Assembly (NCBI GenBank): GCA_004352715.1
Contig: SCFE01000048.1
Location: 1,680,593-1,744,592, forward strand
Direction of reading: 5' to 3'
DNA from: Hofstenia miamia
Lineage: Eukaryota; Xenacoelomorpha; Acoela
DNA length: 64,000 nucleotides
Numbering within the stretch: the first letter of the stretch is position 1; each line of letters begins with the position of its first letter. The position numbers were made by a program, and so were the translations under genes. The notes under the pieces are model-generated. The model saw only the letters and a list, made by a program, of their open reading frames with translations, ran no database searches and was not told where the DNA came from. This document shows, piece after piece, positions 21,950-34,414 of the stretch.

Positions 21950-23412
21950 TCAAAATTTTATTAATGAAAAGTATCTTATGAAATATGAAGCATCATTAAT
22001 ACAATATAAACATTTCCCATTCTTAGTAGAATAATTTTCATCATAAATATTAGCTGCCCATTTGATTTGTGAATCAATTTTATTTATTAATGAGTGGTTT
22101 ATGTTGTTAAATAAGATATTGCAGTATCTGTAATGACTTAATACTAGAGAGTTAACTAACATTAATTTCATTTTTACATTTATAAAATTGCTTACATGCA
22201 CAAGTCTTAATTCTCATTGCCGTTTTGTGTAACACTATGCATATGTAATTTGAATAGTTTAATTTATTGTCAATTGTTACTCCATGATATTTGAAAGTTT
22301 CAACTTGAGCAATTTTTGACCCTGAAAAATTTAAAATATGTGATCAATAATCTTTATTAAATGGAGACATAACACAGAATTCTGTTTTAGTGGGATTTAC
22401 AGTTAAATTAAGAATATTGAAGTATCTTAGCAATTGAGATAGATTTTTTTCTAATTTACTAATTGATGTTTCTATTTAATAATATGTTTTATATACATGT
22501 ATCATCAGCATATTGTGCTATTCCGCAATCATTGCTTAAACTGCAATTTAAATCATTAACATACAATGAGAAAAAACAGAGGTCCTAAAATCATACCTTG
22601 TGGAACACCTTTGTAAGTTTTACCCCAGTTAGAAAATATACCATTTACCTTTACTCTTTGAAAACAATCACTTAAGTAGCACTTTACTAAATTTATACTA
22701 TTAAGAGTTGAAACCAATAGTTGAAACCAATGTATTCTAACTTTTTAAGAAGAATATATTGATCAATGGCATCAAATGCTTTGGACAAATCAATAGAAGC
22801 AATTTTGACAAAATTGTTATTATCAAGATAAGATCTCTAATTTGCAGTAGAGTAAAGTAAAGCATCCAAGTTGGAGTGAGTTTGTGAAAACTGAATTGAG
22901 TATTCAAAAGAATTGTTTTGTTATGGAGATAAGTGTTTATTTGATAAAATACTAGCTTTTTGAAGATTTTTTCAAATGGTAAGATAATTAAAATAGCCCT
23001 GTAATTGCAACATTTTTAGGGTTATCTCTTCTATATATGGGAGTAACATTAGCTAATTTTAAAATTGATGGAAGGTATTTAGTTTTATGCAGTGATTGAT
23101 GATATGACATAAAGGACTAACAATGAATTTTGCACACTCTTTAATACACCATGCTGATATTTCAGAAGGTCTTCTTGATTTATTGGCCTTTAGCTTAGCT
23201 ATAGCTTTAAGAACTTCATATCAGGTCACAAATCTGAATGAAAAAGAATTTTGGGGAACATTGTGTCTAGATTTTTCAGGTATAATTGGCAGTGAAGGTC
23301 CAAGATATTTGCCTAGGTTAATGAATTGATCATTGAATTCATTAGCAATATCTTTGGGTTTGGTTGATATTGCTCCATTAGTATTTTCAATAAGATGCAA
23401 TTGTTGAAACAA
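21950..23412 (-). pseudogene. LINE C reverse transcriptase remnant
   Basis: Translated pieces in several frames give the linker segment (23412-23221, with IANEFNDQF), DLSKAFDAID (about 22770-22793), GVPQGMILGPLFF (about 22575-22610), AQYADDT (about 22499-22516, catalytic aspartates kept) and the terminal segment 22201-21950 (SLVLSHYRYCNILF). The order and spacing match a LINE reverse transcriptase. Stops and frameshifts between blocks make it non-functional. Confidence 0.8.
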
Positions 23413-23899
23413 CCTTTATTCCTATTTAGTGCATTGTTGATAAAGTGTCATTTTCATTTAGGGTCATTTATTCTACTTAATAGTGATTTCATATAGTGGT
23501 TTTGTGCTGCTCTTAGTTCAATATTTGATTTATTCCTTGCAATCTTATATAGCCTGTAGTTGTCAACAGTTAAATTTTGTAACTAGGTTTTGTAAGCCTG
23601 ATTTTTGCATTTGACCAGTTTTTTTTAGATTGGGAGTTAACCAGGAAAAGCATGTGATTAATGAATAGAACTTTCATGCTTAGACAAAATTTTCTTATTT
23701 GGACAATATAAGTTTACATAAGTGGTAAGTGAATGTATAAATGAATTGAACATAAAGTTTACATCTTCAGATAGAAAAACACTATTCCAAGATTCATTTT
23801 CTAAGCTAGTTTTTAGAACTTTTATTAATGCTGGGTCTCTTTCACAAATCTCTACCCAAGTTCTTTTGTTTGTATTCTCTATATTGATAGATGAAAAGC

Positions 23900-24600
23900 A
23901 AGTAATGATACAATGATCAGAATAGGGACATTCACTCCAGGCATACTTTTAATGGTTAACATTTTCAATGAGAAAGTAATCAATTAATGTTGAAGATTTG
24001 TTATTCAGTCTTGTTGGTATATTGGAATTAATTGTGTTAAGATCAACAGAATTTAGTAAATAATTTAATTTATATTTTTCAGCATTCTTTAGATAGTTGA
24101 TATTCCAGTCACCCATTACTATTAATGGCTTGTTTTCTTTTAGAGAACATTTTAATTTGTTTTTAATTTCTGTAATAAATTCATTAATCTGATTTTTACT
24201 GGACAGTAAGAGATATTAATTAGTTGATGAATGTTTTTTTCATGTTTTTTTGTGGAATGCATATTTTGATCCACAGACTCTCAACATTTCTCATCAATCT
24301 TAAATAAGGTTGATCTCTGGGCTTAAAGTGTTTTGGAAGTAACAACATCACTCCACCTCCTTTAGATTTATTGACAAGATTTAGATCCCTGTCACAATGA
24401 AATAATTCATAGCCATTAGGTTTCCAAGTGATGTCTGAGTCTATGTCAGTTAGCCAAGTTTCAGAGATCCCTAAGATTGAGTTTTCCCAATTTGGTGTAC
24501 TAGTTCATTGTATGAAGATAGTTTATTAATAAGATTTTGGATGTTGAGATGAACATATTTAATTGAAGCAGTAGATAAACTCATCATGCTACAATAATCA
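23900..24600 (-). pseudogene. LINE C endonuclease remnant
   Basis: On the - strand, ETWLTDIDSDITWKP lies near 24425-24470, SKGGGVMLLLPKHFKP near 24325-24372, and GDWNINYLKN near 24080-24112, followed by IPTRLNN and STLIDYF near 23970-24020. These are the catalytic Glu box, the core strand and the Asp/Asn box of the LINE apurinic-type endonuclease. The first part of this domain is repeated at 25338-25800 because of the assembly duplication. Confidence 0.75.
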
Positions 24601-25336
24601 CTGTATGTGTAAATCTTGGACATATTTATATACTAGAATATGTTGTGATCATGAAAACTACTGTAAATGAGAATCAAATTAAATGGGCAGCTTTTCTACA
24701 AAATGTTGAATTGCTTGGACTTCTACCTTTAGCATATCCTTGAATAGTTGCATTTTGGCAAAGATTACTTAAGTATTGACAACTGAACAATAAAATTTTG
24801 AATCAATTACATTTCAAAATAGTACTAATAGATAATGCTAGCAATAAACTGGGTATTACTAGTACAAAGTTTTCCAATAATGTGAAAAGGTTAAAGAATA
24901 TACATACCATGATTAAAAAAGTTTATAAAAGTTCAAAAAGTTCTGGATGTGGTTAATTTCTGTGGGTAGTAGAGTCAGAACAGATGAAATGGTGTCAGCA
25001 TAGGTTTTAAATGGCAGTGAGATAAGTTTGTTTCAAGATGGCACATAGTTAATTGGTAGTGGCAGAAGATTAAAGCAATTGTTTGCAGTACTTGCACTTT
25101 GTGTTATGTGCGCATGAGTGATTAAGGGACGACAAGAAGCTCTGAAGAAATTCTTCAAGGTGTGTGCAAATAGTGCATACCCTAATCTGGAAAAATGAAT
25201 TCCGTCATGAGCAAAAAGACTCACATTAATTGAATTGCCTAAATAAAAATAGTTAAAGTTGTTAAAAACAGTGTAATCAAAAAGTTTAGCATTTTGTTTA
25301 ATTAAAAAGTTTAATTCAATTGCTTTTTTGTTAAGT
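24143..25336 (+). repeat. Contig-end duplication, copy 1 (probable artefact)
   Basis: 1194 bp that recur as 25338-26531 with a constant offset of 1195 and no difference that I could see by eye. The copies are separated by a single N. Copy 1 stops abruptly inside the SGNH ORF1; copy 2 continues through it. This is best explained as two overlapping contigs joined without removing the overlap. Confidence 0.85.
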
Positions 25337-25337
25337 N

Positions 25338-26531
25338 GAGAACATTTTAATTTGTTTTTAATTTCTGTAATAAATTCATTAATCTGATTTTTACTGGACA
25401 GTAAGAGATATTAATTAGTTGATGAATGTTTTTTTCATGTTTTTTTGTGGAATGCATATTTTGATCCACAGACTCTCAACATTTCTCATCAATCTTAAAT
25501 AAGGTTGATCTCTGGGCTTAAAGTGTTTTGGAAGTAACAACATCACTCCACCTCCTTTAGATTTATTGACAAGATTTAGATCCCTGTCACAATGAAATAA
25601 TTCATAGCCATTAGGTTTCCAAGTGATGTCTGAGTCTATGTCAGTTAGCCAAGTTTCAGAGATCCCTAAGATTGAGTTTTCCCAATTTGGTGTACTAGTT
25701 CATTGTATGAAGATAGTTTATTAATAAGATTTTGGATGTTGAGATGAACATATTTAATTGAAGCAGTAGATAAACTCATCATGCTACAATAATCACTGTA
25801 TGTGTAAATCTTGGACATATTTATATACTAGAATATGTTGTGATCATGAAAACTACTGTAAATGAGAATCAAATTAAATGGGCAGCTTTTCTACAAAATG
25901 TTGAATTGCTTGGACTTCTACCTTTAGCATATCCTTGAATAGTTGCATTTTGGCAAAGATTACTTAAGTATTGACAACTGAACAATAAAATTTTGAATCA
26001 ATTACATTTCAAAATAGTACTAATAGATAATGCTAGCAATAAACTGGGTATTACTAGTACAAAGTTTTCCAATAATGTGAAAAGGTTAAAGAATATACAT
26101 ACCATGATTAAAAAAGTTTATAAAAGTTCAAAAAGTTCTGGATGTGGTTAATTTCTGTGGGTAGTAGAGTCAGAACAGATGAAATGGTGTCAGCATAGGT
26201 TTTAAATGGCAGTGAGATAAGTTTGTTTCAAGATGGCACATAGTTAATTGGTAGTGGCAGAAGATTAAAGCAATTGTTTGCAGTACTTGCACTTTGTGTT
26301 ATGTGCGCATGAGTGATTAAGGGACGACAAGAAGCTCTGAAGAAATTCTTCAAGGTGTGTGCAAATAGTGCATACCCTAATCTGGAAAAATGAATTCCGT
26401 CATGAGCAAAAAGACTCACATTAATTGAATTGCCTAAATAAAAATAGTTAAAGTTGTTAAAAACAGTGTAATCAAAAAGTTTAGCATTTTGTTTAATTAA
26501 AAAGTTTAATTCAATTGCTTTTTTGTTAAGT
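25338..26531 (+). repeat. Contig-end duplication, copy 2 (probable artefact)
   Basis: Second copy of 24143-25336. It starts immediately after the N and runs without interruption into the intact part of LINE C ORF1, so this copy has the correct upstream connection while copy 1 has the correct downstream connection. Confidence 0.85.
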
Positions 26532-27120
26532 TGTTTGTTGTAGGGGAAAGGAGCAACTTCACCCATAAAAATAGTTGCAGAATTAAACTTTGATTTGATA
26601 ACTTCAATGAGGTGTTTGTACTTATCTGTGAGGTTGTCTTTTTGTTGCATTATGTCGTTGCGGCCAATTGTAACTAAGATCTTTTTCACTTTTGTAGAAG
26701 CGGGATATTGGTTTAGTGTTTCAGTGAGGTTAGCAATTGATGCGCCTGGATAGGAGTGAACAGATACACAGGAGTTCTTGATTAAACCTGGCACTCTAAG
26801 ATGGCGAAGCATTGAGGAGCCAAGTATAAGGAAGTCTGTTCCTTCACAAAGTCTTCATGGTTCATGTGCTGAACTTTGTAGAGGTGTTGATGAATGCATG
26901 TTCTTGCAATCCTGCTCATATTGTGTGGGAACATTGTGGACAGTAGTTTGTTCTTGTTTTTCATTAGTATTTTTTGTGTTAACTAGGAATTTGTGTAGCA
27001 TTAGGAGGTCCTCCTTAGTGAGTGCATTGAATGGAGCTAATAATTTTGCACAGGACAAGTCATCACTGAATGCTTCTGAGCATAGCAAAGTTAATACAGC
27101 ATGCTCATGAGAACTGACTG
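26228..27120 (-). pseudogene. LINE C ORF1 with SGNH/GDSL esterase domain
   Basis: The 195-codon ATG-initiated frame 26812-26228 continues upstream in the same frame through one TGA (26857-26855) to about 27120. Esterase blocks are readable: LGSSMLRHLR (block I, catalytic serine, 26830-26795), SYPGASI (block II), VTIGRNDI (block III, Asn) and HDGIHFSRLGY (block V, catalytic Asp-His dyad). CR1-group LINEs are known to carry an esterase in ORF1, with a proposed role in membrane or RNP handling. Upstream residues are coiled and polar. The single stop and 5' truncation against another LINE fragment make this copy defective. A truncated second copy of its C-terminus (25224-25033) is part of the assembly duplication. 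Confidence 0.8.
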
Positions 27121-27835
27121 CTTTTGATGAAAGGATTGCAATAAATATCACAAAGAAAATCATTTTGAACAATTCTATCTCCTTTGCTGCTGCAAGTAAG
27201 AGCATGGTCTCCATAAATATCCAATGTCCCATTCTGACCAGAGGGGCACTTTCTAGACTCTGAATAGAGTGGGAGACCTAAACAGTAATGAGCTTCTGCC
27301 TTATTTTTGGAGTGAAGAAGATTGAGGCAAAATGCCTTCAGAGGAATAGCAATTAACCACACCCCAGAAGCCTCAACAGTAAGAGAGCACAATCTAGCTT
27401 GGTTACAAACTTCAATTGCTTGACTAAAAAATTTTTCATAACTAACTTTGTAAAAATTGTATTGAAAAGCTTTCTGGGTGCAGTCATGAGGTAATTCTTC
27501 TGACCCAGTTATGGAAAAGAGGAGAGAGATTATTACTGAAATCCACAGAACTGGAAATATCTGCATTGGTGAGCTACCAAATCTTGAGCTTTAAAGACAG
27601 AACCCAAATAAGCACAAAGATGCTGGTCACAGGCATGATGCATACCAAAGCTTCCCATTTTGATAGGGAAAGATGCTTGATTCCATGCAATGTCAGGAAG
27701 TGGTGATTCAATGATACATGAAGTAGCATCCTGTAAGGATTCATCAAATTCCCTTAAAATAACCTCACTATTAGCAGAGGGAGGAATAGATCTCAGAGCA
27801 TAGGAGTAGTAAAGGCCATGTGTAGGAGATCCCAC
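27115..27835 (-). pseudogene. LINE D: C-terminal fragment of another non-LTR RT polyprotein
   Basis: Two overlapping - strand frames (27835-27533 and 27566-27105) join by a frameshift. They read SPLPDIAWNQASFPIKMG, then LDIYGDHALTCSSKGDRI near 27227-27174. The LPDIAW..ASLPIKMGG and C..C..LD..GDHAL.C patterns are, from memory, hallmarks of the C-terminal zinc-knuckle region of a LINE group common in molluscs and cnidarians. Upstream reverse transcriptase is missing, so this is a 3' fragment. Its lower end abuts the truncated 5' end of LINE C. Confidence 0.7.
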
Positions 27836-28386
27836 TTTCCTCTAATCTGATTGGTCATAGGAGAGGGCTCGTAACACTTATTCTGATTGGTGGATATGTT
27901 GTGACGTCATGCCATGTGTTAGGTGTTGAATATTGAGGGAGAGTTTGTAACAACATCTAGCAGACTGAGTTATTACTAAATCAATTTACAATGATTCATA
28001 TACATGTTAGGGTCAATGTAATTACTGACTCATTCTTGAGACATTTCAAGGCCTGATTTATAAACACATGTTTGCTATAGTGACTAATTATGTTACATGA
28101 TTTGGTTGATATACAGCATTTTATTTGGTTCACATGTTTTATATTAACATATTGCAAAAATTTTCCATGTGTTTCAATTGCTTAACCACTTCTATGTACA
28201 AAGTTTAGTTCATTTTTCAGCATTACATTAGGCATAAAAAAGGGTTAGACATCGTTTTTGAATATGTTGCTATTTTCCATTGTAAAAAATTCCATGTTAG
28301 CAAAATGTTTGAACTAAAAGACAGTAAATACTTAAAGGCATAATGTCTTATTCCAATAATAAAAAGAAAGCAAAATTAATTTTTCA
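27836..28386. other. AT-rich non-coding sequence
   Basis: Separates LINE D from the large inverted repeat. I see no gene or defined repeat. Confidence 0.5.
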
Positions 28387-31300
28387 GTAACAATGCTTAA
28401 TCATGCAACAAGGAATATAATTGATAGAGGTGAAAATCGTTTTCTGGTAATATCCAAACACAAAGTGGAGAAATATTTTGCTAAATTTAAACACTACTTG
28501 CATGAAATAGACGTACATTTTCAAAAACAAGTTAGAAATATCCGCAAAAAATTCAAGTGCATGATAATTAGAAGACAAGTCAATAAGAATTTTGAGAAAC
28601 AAACGTCATTTAAGTAAGCTGATGTATCCATAATAGTAATTCATTAATTCACCCATCAAAAAATTACACACGCACACAAAACAATGTTTCATTTTTACAC
28701 AATAAATTAAGAGATTTGATAAAAAAAATCATTTATTTGTTTGTAAGGTTTCCTTCTGTAAAGCCAATGTTATGAAAATTGCGTTTTTACCAGTTTAATG
28801 CATTGGGATATGATGAGGGAGACAGTCAAATTTTCCTTTGATTGGGGTACTGTAATAATGTATATTTTGTCATCCAACAACTGAATAGTTCTTTAATATA
28901 GTAAATGTTGTTGTAAGCATTTCACGCAACTCAAAAATCATGCTAGATTTCAAACAAAGCGTCATGATTGATAAAACAACCAACTGCATGTTACATGTTT
29001 ATTGACTTTTGCATGTTTTTCACCTTATTTCGTTTATGACTTTGCATACCTACATACATTATTAGGGTTTTCTGCTTTGTAACTTTAATGCATAAATATG
29101 ATGACACATTTGCTATTCATAGTTGATGATTGTTTCCATTGATAGATATGATTTCCAATTGTTAAATTTGTAAACTCTGTGATACCTTCAGAATTCTAAA
29201 TGTATAAATGTTTGTAAATATTGTATTATTCACAAGCAAAAATAAAGATGCATTGTATTTAAAAGATAGAATTTCAAGAAAAATACAAAATAATATTATA
29301 CATAGCAAAAACAATGTCTATAAAATCGCTTAACCATAACAAACTCTACAGATTCGGAAAAATTTAATTCATGTTCTTCAGCAAATACCATCGAAATGAA
29401 ACAAAAAAGAGAAAATTAGTGTGCATAATTTATGGTTTCAGTAAGTTACTAGTTATAAAAGTAATAAATTTAGAGTGCATGTGCTTAAACAAAATATTCA
29501 ACATAGCAAAAATCAATTTAGTTGAAATCAAAAACTGTGTACATTGGAAAGAGATAATACATCAACAAATATAGTTGATAAATCAATAGTGCATAACACC
29601 ATTTATACAAAAACATGTACATTGGAAAGAGAAATACTGAAATGTAAAATGCATAAAGGCATACCAAATGTGTATGATGGAAAAGACAAATAATACATCA
29701 ATGCATTTAGATGTTGAAAATAAAATATGGAAAAACATATATAACATACCCTGCTATTTTGCATACAGTTGTATTTGAAATCCCCAGTCTAGTTCGTCCT
29801 GCTTTTTTAAAGTAGTGTTGAAGCAGATAGTTGATTAGACACGAATCTTTTAACATTAAATCAAAATGCACTCAAATTCCCCAGTTCAAAAGCATGTTAA
29901 GATAATCAGTTGACAATTTCCACTGGTCTTTTGTAAAGAATCACCTGATCACTTCAATTCTCCCCAAGTAAAAAACACTACTTTCTAAACTGTGTGATGG
30001 GGGTGAGTCAACAATTATCCATGAAAAAGTGCCTCCTCTGTTTTCATCTGCTAAAATTAATTAATTCCACTTATACAGTATTTGTAAAAACACTGGGTTT
30101 GTGCACACTGACATGAAATCAAGTGCATAGTTAGAAACTAATAGAGGTATTATTCTTAATTCATTTTTTTACTAAAGTGGGTAATTATACACCTGAGAAA
30201 AACAAGATAAAAATACAATAGTAGAGCACATAATAAAAAAATAAATGTAAAAATAATATACATGGGAGTGGTATATCACACCTTACTTTAGTTTGTGGGG
30301 CATACTATTGTTTGCATACATTAGCTAACTAATTGGGTTTAAACTGCATTTGTGATAATGCATTGATGACTAATATTTTTCCCAATCCATAAAAATTCCT
30401 AACATTATAACTTCTTACAAGGTTAATGTACAATGTTTAACATTTTTTTGGGGGTCAAAACACTACATGTAAAAGGGTTGCACTCTTGTTTTTTCAATTA
30501 CATTGCTTTTTCCATTGTAAAAATTCCATGCATTTAATTTGTTTTGCTAATATTCAAATACAAAAACAGGAAATTTCATTGTTTAAACTTAATAAAATAA
30601 ATATCCTAACAATGGGGGTAAACTCTACCATGACTTGAAAATTTATGCACATTCTGCTAATAATGTCATGCAAACATCAAGTGCTAGATCGAATATTGCG
30701 TAAAAACATGATTTTAAATAAGTATTACAAGTTAGTACAAACATGAGAGTGGAAACATTAAATCAGAGGATCAACTGCGTAGCAATATTTGCATGTGAAG
30801 ATGTATTTGATCTCTAAGCTGTTAAACATGCTATGTCATCATTTATTAATTGGAAATAGAATACTTAATAAGCACTCTGCAGATATATTCGCACAAGCAT
30901 TGCTACACATTACTGAGCATTGAATAAAGACCCAATTTTTAAAAATGTATATTCACTAAATTTGAACAATAAGCACACCTATTTGAAGAAGCAATGTGAA
31001 ATCAAAGAACTATTTCCACATCTGAGCATAAAACAAAAATAAATATTGACCAAGCTTTCATTATAATTAACCAGAATAATCATGATTCGGATCTATCTCT
31101 GACGTGATACAAAAGAAATAGCTTTTCTAAAAACAAAGCAATGTCACACTATTGTGAAAACAGAGTTCATGTGCACTGATATGAAGAAATCGACTATATG
31201 GGTAAAAAACAAGGCGCATAAATCTACATGATAAATATTTTGTATTAATAACAAAGTGTTTACAAAGATTTTTGTGAGATAGAATCACCAAAAAATTTGT

Positions 31301-33776
31301 AAGACAAATAAAAATAATAATGTTTCCGAACAAAGCTGAAATCAACGCATTCAAAATTTTTTAAAATTGCGAAATAATAATTTATTTGTTAATATAGTGA
31401 AAACAACAACACCAATAAAACCGCCTAAACACGGTATGAGCTATCACGACTTGAAAATTTAATCAATATTCAAATTAGTACAAACAATGAAAGCAAAACA
31501 TTAAATTCAAGGGATCAAAGGCGCACCAATGTTTCTATGTGTAGATGTATTCCGAGATCTAAATCACACCCCTCAGCTTTACATGTAAACACATTTTAAG
31601 ATTGAAATCAATGCAAAGTATCAACTCGCCAAGGCTAACAATTCAGTTAAGATATTTCCATCAACATTTCAATTAGATTGTTGATTATGGCTCCAAGATA
31701 ATACACGAATTCACACAGCAAATTAGTGTTAATTGGCTTAGACAAGTATGATTTAACACAATGTTAATCAATGCAACATGAAACAAAAGCGCTTAAAGAT
31801 GTTATAACTTCAATTATTGATTGAAAATTGGAAACCTGGTAAGTGTTCATGGAATAAATTTGTTCAAGCATTGCTAAAACAAATCCGAGTGTTGAATAAA
31901 ACCCAAATTAAATACATATTTGGTAAAAATACAACAATATAAAGTACCTATATGATAAAACCACTCTGAAATCAAAGTGCCCACTCCAAATAAAAACAAA
32001 TAATCAAAGCATGGCTACAACTAAAACAAAGAGCTATTGCATGTTGTAAACAAATGATTCACCTATTTTTGAAAATAAAATATCATTTCATTATTTATTA
32101 ACAGAATATTTTTTCTTAAATTTTTTTTGTAAATTAACTTAATGCTTTATTTTCTTTTAAGGCGTATTGTTTCACGATTATAACCTCCATGAAAACTAAA
32201 ACATGTTGTTTGTGTGCAAAATTCTATTAATTATATAAAAAATAAGTTATGTCAGTTAGTGATACACTTCATTTGACCTGATGTTGGAAATATTTAAACA
32301 ACATTAGTATGATATTCATTATTGAAAATATAACAAGATTTACACTGGCAAATAAATTACCACACAATCCCCGTAAAAATTGAACAGTGTTTTTGTTTAC
32401 TTGGGAATTTTTCACGTCTTCCCCTATAAATTATCATGTATTGTAAAAAGTTAAGAAATCTGCACATGCATTGTTCACAAGAATTATACAAACTAATTTT
32501 CGATTTGTTGTGTCATTTGGATGGTATTTACTGAAGAACATGAATTAAATTTTTCCAAGTCTGTAGAGTTTGTTATGGTTAGGTGAATTAAAGACATTGT
32601 TTTTGCTATGTATAATATTACTGTGTATTTCCCTTGAAATTCTATCTTTTAAATACAATGCATCTTTATTTTTGCGTGTGAATAATACAATATTTACAAA
32701 CATTTATACATTTAGAATGCATGTAACATGCAGTTGGTTGTTTTATCAATCATGACGCTTTGTTTGAAATCTAGCATGATTTTTGAGTTGCGTGAAATGC
32801 TTACAACAACATTTACTATATTAAAGAACTATTCAGTTGTTGGATGACAAAATATACATTATTACAGTACGCCAATCAAAGGAAAATTTGACTGTCTCCC
32901 TCATCATATCCCAATGCATTAAACTGGTAAAAACGCAATTTTCATAACATTGGCTTTACAGAAGGAAACCTTACAAACAAATAAATGATTTTTTTTATCA
33001 AATCTCTTAATTTATTGTGTAAAAATGAAACAATGTTTTGTGTGCACAAGTAATTTTTGGATGGGTGAATTAATGCATTACTATTATGGATACATCAGCT
33101 TACTTAAATGATGTTTGTTTCTCAAAATTCTTAGTGACTTGTGTTCTAATTACCATGCACTTGGATTTTTTGCGTCTGAATAATACGCTATTAAGTAGCT
33201 TTGTTTACCTATTTACAAACATTTTACACGTTTAGAATAGGTAATTCAACATGGAAGCATGAGTAATTTTGGAGGGATGAATGAATCCATTACTATTATG
33301 GATACATCAGCTTACAATGTACTGTATAATCTGGATAACAAGTTTGGGCGTCATGATTTCCCATGTCAACTATGAAAATAAATGGTAATACCTCTGTGAA
33401 AATTTGCAAGATGTGGTGAAGCTTAGCACAACAACTTGGTCTACACAAAAACAGCTCATATACAATACGTTTTGTTTCACATGTAATTCCTAAGCACGGC
33501 GAATATTTATTCCATTTTTTATTTTGGATATTAGTGAAAACGAACTTGCTATTATTCATGTATATCAGACATTTCAATTTTTATTGATTTATCAATGATA
33601 TATTTCTTATGCTTTGGCGGATATTTCTATCTCGTTTTTGAGAATGTACGTCTATTTTACGCAACTATAGTGTTTAAGTTTAGCAAAATATTTCTCCACT
33701 TTGTATTTGGATATAACTGGAAAACGAGTTTGCTTCTATCAATTATATTCCTTGTTGCTTGACTAAACATTGTTAC
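28387..33776. repeat. Large inverted repeat, arms ~1.0-1.3 kb, ~3-kb centre
   Basis: Left arm 28387-29434 and right arm 32481-33776 are reverse complements over nearly their whole length. Anchors: CAACAAGGAATATAATTGAT (28407) against its complement near 33735-33765; GTAAGCTGATGTATCCATAA (28614) against 33085-33105; the CAACTGCATGTTACATG block (about 28981) against 32715-32745. The right arm lacks about 185 bp (29010-29195) and has about 410 bp extra (33190-33600) that partly repeats the arm itself. The centre contains diverged direct repeats (30700-31010 against 31470-32000). No coding capacity. It may be a giant foldback element or two inverted copies of a satellite-like family. Confidence 0.75.
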
Positions 33777-33940
33777 AACAAACACGGCTTAAGAACTTCA
33801 TCACTCAGAGTCGTTGTGTAATGTACAATTTTGACATTAGTACAATTTATACACAATTACTAAAGAAATTGCTGTTTTCTACCTCTTACATACTATAACT
33901 TTGATTAATTTTAATACATGTTGTAATATACGTCTATACA

Positions 33941-34411
33941 AATAATAATTATAATTTTTTAAATTTTGAGAAGTGGCAAATTTAATTTATAAATATAGTC
34001 TTCTTTTGTGTGTAAACTTGGTTGCAAGGATTTTATAAAAATACTCTCAATAATTTTTAAATTACTTGATCGTGACGTCTGATGTAATATTTTTGTTTCA
34101 AAGTTTAGTCCGCATTTTTTTAAATGATTAGATATATTACATCAGACGTCCCGATCAAGTAATTTAAAAATTATTGAGAGTATTTTTATAAAATCCTTGC
34201 AACCAAGTTTAAACACAAAAGAAGACTATATTTATAAATTAAATTTTCCACTTCTTAAAATTTAAAAAATTATAATTATTATTGTAAAATCTAGTAAATT
34301 TAGAGGGAATAATTTGTAAAACTGACGATGACTTTGTAAGTCGAAATATATCTCTGCATGTTCTTATTAAGGTTAAGCTCCTAAAAAACGACACATTATT
34401 CAAATGCATAA
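33941..34411. mobile_element. Penelope-like element remnant arranged as a palindrome
   Basis: Arms 33941-34090 and 34134-34283 are near-perfect reverse complements around a 43-bp loop. Each arm encodes, on opposite strands, ILHQTSRSSNLKIIESIF and then SLQPSL(N/H)TKEDY; the - strand copy extends upstream as HLKKCGLNFETK (34126 downward). This ending resembles the C-terminus of the GIY-YIG endonuclease of Penelope-like retroelements. A CTGACGA..GAAA motif follows the + copy near 34321-34346. GTCTATACAAAT flanks the unit at 33932-33943 and 34412-34423, a plausible target duplication. Confidence 0.65.
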
Positions 34412-34414
34412 AGG

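Larger units (their letters stand above)
21463..27130 (-). mobile_element. LINE C: CR1-like retrotransposon, - strand, degenerate
   Basis: Order on the - strand: ORF1 with an SGNH-esterase domain (about 27120-26228), endonuclease (about 25665-23950, with TWLTD and GDWN boxes), RT linker (23412-23221), reverse transcriptase with SKAFDAID (about 22770-22793), GVPQG (about 22596-22610) and AQYADDT (about 22499-22516), a C-terminal stretch (22201-21950) and a 3' end in repeated ATTCT units at 21484-21463. An ATTCT-type tail and esterase ORF1 are established CR1-group features. Frames are broken throughout. The true element is shorter than it looks because 24143-25336 is duplicated as 25338-26531. 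Confidence 0.85.

Noticed and set aside
28393-28617. Lysine-rich + strand frame
   Set aside because: Lies within the inverted-repeat arm and is matched by a non-coding diverged copy.
31127-31354. - strand hydrophobic frame starting ALFGNIIIFICLTNFLVIL, considered as the missing TMEM120 last exon
   Set aside because: Only a loose GN and hydrophobicity match; no correct splice phase or conserved TT motif, and it lies inside the large inverted repeat.
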